Below, piece after piece: positions 61,990-64,000 of a DNA stretch of 64,000 nucleotides. A program made the position numbers and the translations under genes. Numbering within the stretch: position 1 is the first letter of the stretch; every line of letters starts with the position of its first letter. A model generated the notes under the pieces. The model saw nothing but the letters and a program-made list of their open reading frames with translations. It did no database searches and was not told the DNA's origin. Source of the DNA: Salsuginibacillus kocurii DSM 18087 (GTDB taxonomy: Bacteria > Bacillota > Bacilli > Bacillales > Marinococcaceae); NCBI RefSeq assembly GCF_000377705.1, contig NZ_KB898623.1, positions 62,001-126,000 on the forward strand. The letters run 5' to 3'.

Positions 61990-63696
61990 ATGAAAAAACT
62001 GACTTCAGTCTTTATGATTTCAGTTGTAATCGCGTTTGCGTTTATTCTCTGGGGTGCTATTGCTCCAGAAAATTTAAATGAAGTCACAGGAATCATTCAA
62101 GGCTTTATTTCCTCGGAACTTGGCTGGTTCTACTTATTAGCGGCAACTGGTTTTGTTATCTTTTCTATCTTTCTTATTTTCAGCCCATATGGCCGAATTA
62201 AGTTAGGTAAACCAGATGACAAGCCCGAATATAATTACTTAACTTGGTTTGCTTTTCTCTTCACGGCCGGTATGGGGATCGGCCTTGTCTTTTGGGGAGC
62301 GGCTGAGCCTCTTTTCCATTACTATGCACCAATGAGTGCAGACCCAGAGACAACAGATGCAGCAAATACTGCCTTACAGTATTCCTTTTTCCACTGGGGA
62401 TTACACCCGTGGGCTATTTACGCGGTAGTTGCTCTTTCTCTCGCCTACTTTAAGTTTCGTCATGATGCTCCAGGTGTTATCAGTGCAACCTTCCGCCCTC
62501 TTATCGGTGATAAAGCCGATGGAGGCTGGGGTGTTCTAATCAATACGGTTGTTGTATTTGCTACCATCTTTGGTGTTGCAACATCCCTTGGCTTTGGAAC
62601 CCTTCAGGTGGGAGCAGGGCTAGATTACACGTTTGAATTTATTACAAATGATATAGGCACCCAACTGTTGATCATTCTCGTCATTACAATCTTATACATG
62701 ATTTCCTCATTAACAGGACTTAACCGTGGTATTCGTATTTTGAGTAAGGCTAATATTATTCTTGCTATCTTGCTTATGCTATTTGTATTATTCCTTGGGC
62801 CAACTGTCCATATTATGAGCGTCTTCACTACTACGCTTGGAAGTTATATACAAAACTTCATGCAAATGAGTTTTCAGCTTGAACCGTTTGGAGCAGAAGA
62901 TGCTTCTGTGTGGATTGAAGATTGGACCATCTTCTACTGGGCATGGTGGATTGCCTGGGCCCCATTCGTTGGAACATTTATCGCCCGTGTCTCCAGGGGG
63001 AGAACGATCCGTGAATTTATCCTCGGCGTATTAGCTGTACCAACTCTATTTGGCGCATTATGGTTCTCCGTTTTTGGTGGAACAGCCATCAATTTTGATA
63101 CAACGTTGGGTGGAGCCATCTATGATATGATGGATGCTGGTGAAGAAATGGCAATGTTTGCCTTACTGGATCAATTCCACTTTTCTGGATTAGTAACGAT
63201 CATAGCTGTGCTATTAATCATGTCTTTCTTTATCACCTCAGCCGACTCAGCAACATTTGTACTCGGCATGCAGACGACAAACGGAAGTATGAATCCGCCA
63301 ATATCTGTTAAGTTTATCTGGGGTATTATTCAGTCTTCCGCTGCTGCTATTCTTCTCTTATCAGGTGGGTTGGATGCCTTGCAAACCGCTGCTATTATTG
63401 CGGCCTTACCATTTACCATTATAATGATATTAATGTGTGTCTCTCTAATGAAGAGCCTTCGCAAAGAAAGGCCGAGCCTGCAGGTTGAACGAGCCCAGCT
63501 ACGAGAAGAACGCCGTAATTTAAAAGAGGATAAAGAACGATTGAAACGAGAAAAAGCTCAATTTAAACGCGAGAAAGCAAACGCACGACCAACCTCGAAA
63601 TCAAAAGAATCATTAGACCACAAAGATGTGAAAGAAAACAAGTTCACGGAGAACAATGAAAGTGACGAGGACGATGAACAAAATAGAGATCAGTAA
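61990..63696 (+). CDS. BCCT family osmolyte (betaine/choline-type) transporter
   Basis: A 12-helix secondary transporter. The glycine-rich helix FTAGMGIGLVFWGAAEPLFHY (about 94-114), FFHWGLHPWAIYAVVALSLA and the tryptophan segment IFYWAWWIAWAPFVGTFIAR with the GRTIREF loop are BCCT hallmarks and fit a Na+-coupled betaine carrier like OpuD. After the last helix a highly charged tail of about 80 residues (488-568; QLREERRNLKEDKERLKREK) predicts a long coiled coil, likely an osmosensing cytoplasmic domain. AAAGGTGG lies about ten bases from the ATG. Confidence 0.94.
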   Translation: MKKLTSVFMISVVIAFAFILWGAIAPENLNEVTGIIQGFISSELGWFYLLAATGFVIFSIFLIFSPYGRIKLGKPDDKPEYNYLTWFAFLFTAGMGIGLVFWGAAEPLFHYYAPMSADPETTDAANTALQYSFFHWGLHPWAIYAVVALSLAYFKFRHDAPGVISATFRPLIGDKADGGWGVLINTVVVFATIFGVATSLGFGTLQVGAGLDYTFEFITNDIGTQLLIILVITILYMISSLTGLNRGIRILSKANIILAILLMLFVLFLGPTVHIMSVFTTTLGSYIQNFMQMSFQLEPFGAEDASVWIEDWTIFYWAWWIAWAPFVGTFIARVSRGRTIREFILGVLAVPTLFGALWFSVFGGTAINFDTTLGGAIYDMMDAGEEMAMFALLDQFHFSGLVTIIAVLLIMSFFITSADSATFVLGMQTTNGSMNPPISVKFIWGIIQSSAAAILLLSGGLDALQTAAIIAALPFTIIMILMCVSLMKSLRKERPSLQVERAQLREERRNLKEDKERLKREKAQFKREKANARPTSKSKESLDHKDVKENKFTENNESDEDDEQNRDQ

Positions 63697-63726
63697 CCAT
63701 TGCTAGTTTGTTCTTATTCCTTCTAA

Positions 63727-63763
63727 AAAGAGCCAGCTGTGAATAAATCACAGCTGGCTCTTT
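63727..63763 (+). terminator. Terminator of the BCCT gene
   Basis: AAAGAGCCAGCTGTGA and TCACAGCTGGCTCTTT pair perfectly over 16 bp with a 5-nt loop. Confidence 0.9.
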
Positions 63764-64000
63764 CTCTCTTTGATGATAGTTAATGGTCCTTTCACACGTC
63801 TCGCTAGCGGAATTTTTCAGTGTTTACTCCTTATGACCTTTATGACTTAATCACAAGTCATCCAAGTCGTTTTGGTTCAAGTATTATACAGTCTTTCACC
63901 TTAACCTATCATTCAGTCGATTGCATGTCCTTAGCGTTGCGTAACTGGCTACAGGTTCTTCAATCATTATGTAGGCCTTCAATAAAAGGTTAGACTCTTC

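Overview
The window is chromosomal core DNA from a low-GC Gram-positive, endospore-forming Bacillaceae species, probably a salt- and/or alkali-adapted one. The evidence is gene content and order: long stretches follow the Bacillus subtilis ylb/cta/yla/ykt order. Sporulation genes (ylbJ, ylbO, ylbD) and the bacillithiol gene bshC are present. Salt or alkali adaptation is suggested by a NaChBac-type sodium channel, a proline pathway under a T-box, a BCCT osmolyte carrier, and very acidic linkers in most exported proteins. There are no rRNA or tRNA genes, no CRISPR array, no prophage and no intact insertion sequence.

Layout. 1-15 kb is the mra/ylb region: partial rsmH, mraZ with its operator repeats, bshC, a DUF3397 protein, ylbP, ylbO, an enoyl-CoA hydratase, rpmF-ylbN, tmcAL (ylbM), ylbL-ylbK, ylbJ, coaD-rsmD and ylbG. 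15-29.8 kb is a block that in B. subtilis does not lie between ylbG and ylbF: yqzH/yqjQ, T-box-proB-proA-proC, the sodium channel, aspartokinase III, a Sel1-repeat protein, a nitroreductase, a PRC-barrel protein, tnrA with a TnrA box, a deacetylase, a decayed glycosyltransferase and the c-di-AMP-binding CBS protein. 29.9-36 kb returns to ylbF, ylbD, ylbC, ylbB and ylbA. 36-43 kb is the caa3 oxidase set: a DUF420 (CtaM/YozB-like) gene, ctaF-E-D-C-B, and divergent ctaA. 43-58 kb holds an Eis-type acetyltransferase, pycA, ylaN, ylaK, ylaI, ylaH, typA, ylaF, suhB, ykzI, yktB and yktA. 58-64 kb holds a 42-codon SR1P-like gene (apparently an SR1-type dual-function RNA), a GAF-like protein, an M23 peptidase/deacetylase lipoprotein pair and a BCCT transporter.

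How the parts work together. The cta genes make heme A (CtaB, CtaA) and the caa3 oxidase subunits. ProB/ProA/ProC make proline, with transcription read through by uncharged tRNA-Pro. PycA refills oxaloacetate and the aspartokinase draws on it. TnrA links nitrogen state to transcription. The SR1P locus carries a match to the CcpN operator over its -10 box, which would tie it to glycolysis/gluconeogenesis control.

I did not find an undescribed multi-gene system. The most interesting signals are regulatory: the SR1/SR1P locus, a perfect 25-bp palindrome over the ctaA promoter, a TnrA box at the activation distance from tnrA, a structured RNA-like segment between rsmD and a DUF7147 gene, and degenerate copies of an intergenic repeat. 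All functional names rest on remembered family motifs and gene order, not on a database search.
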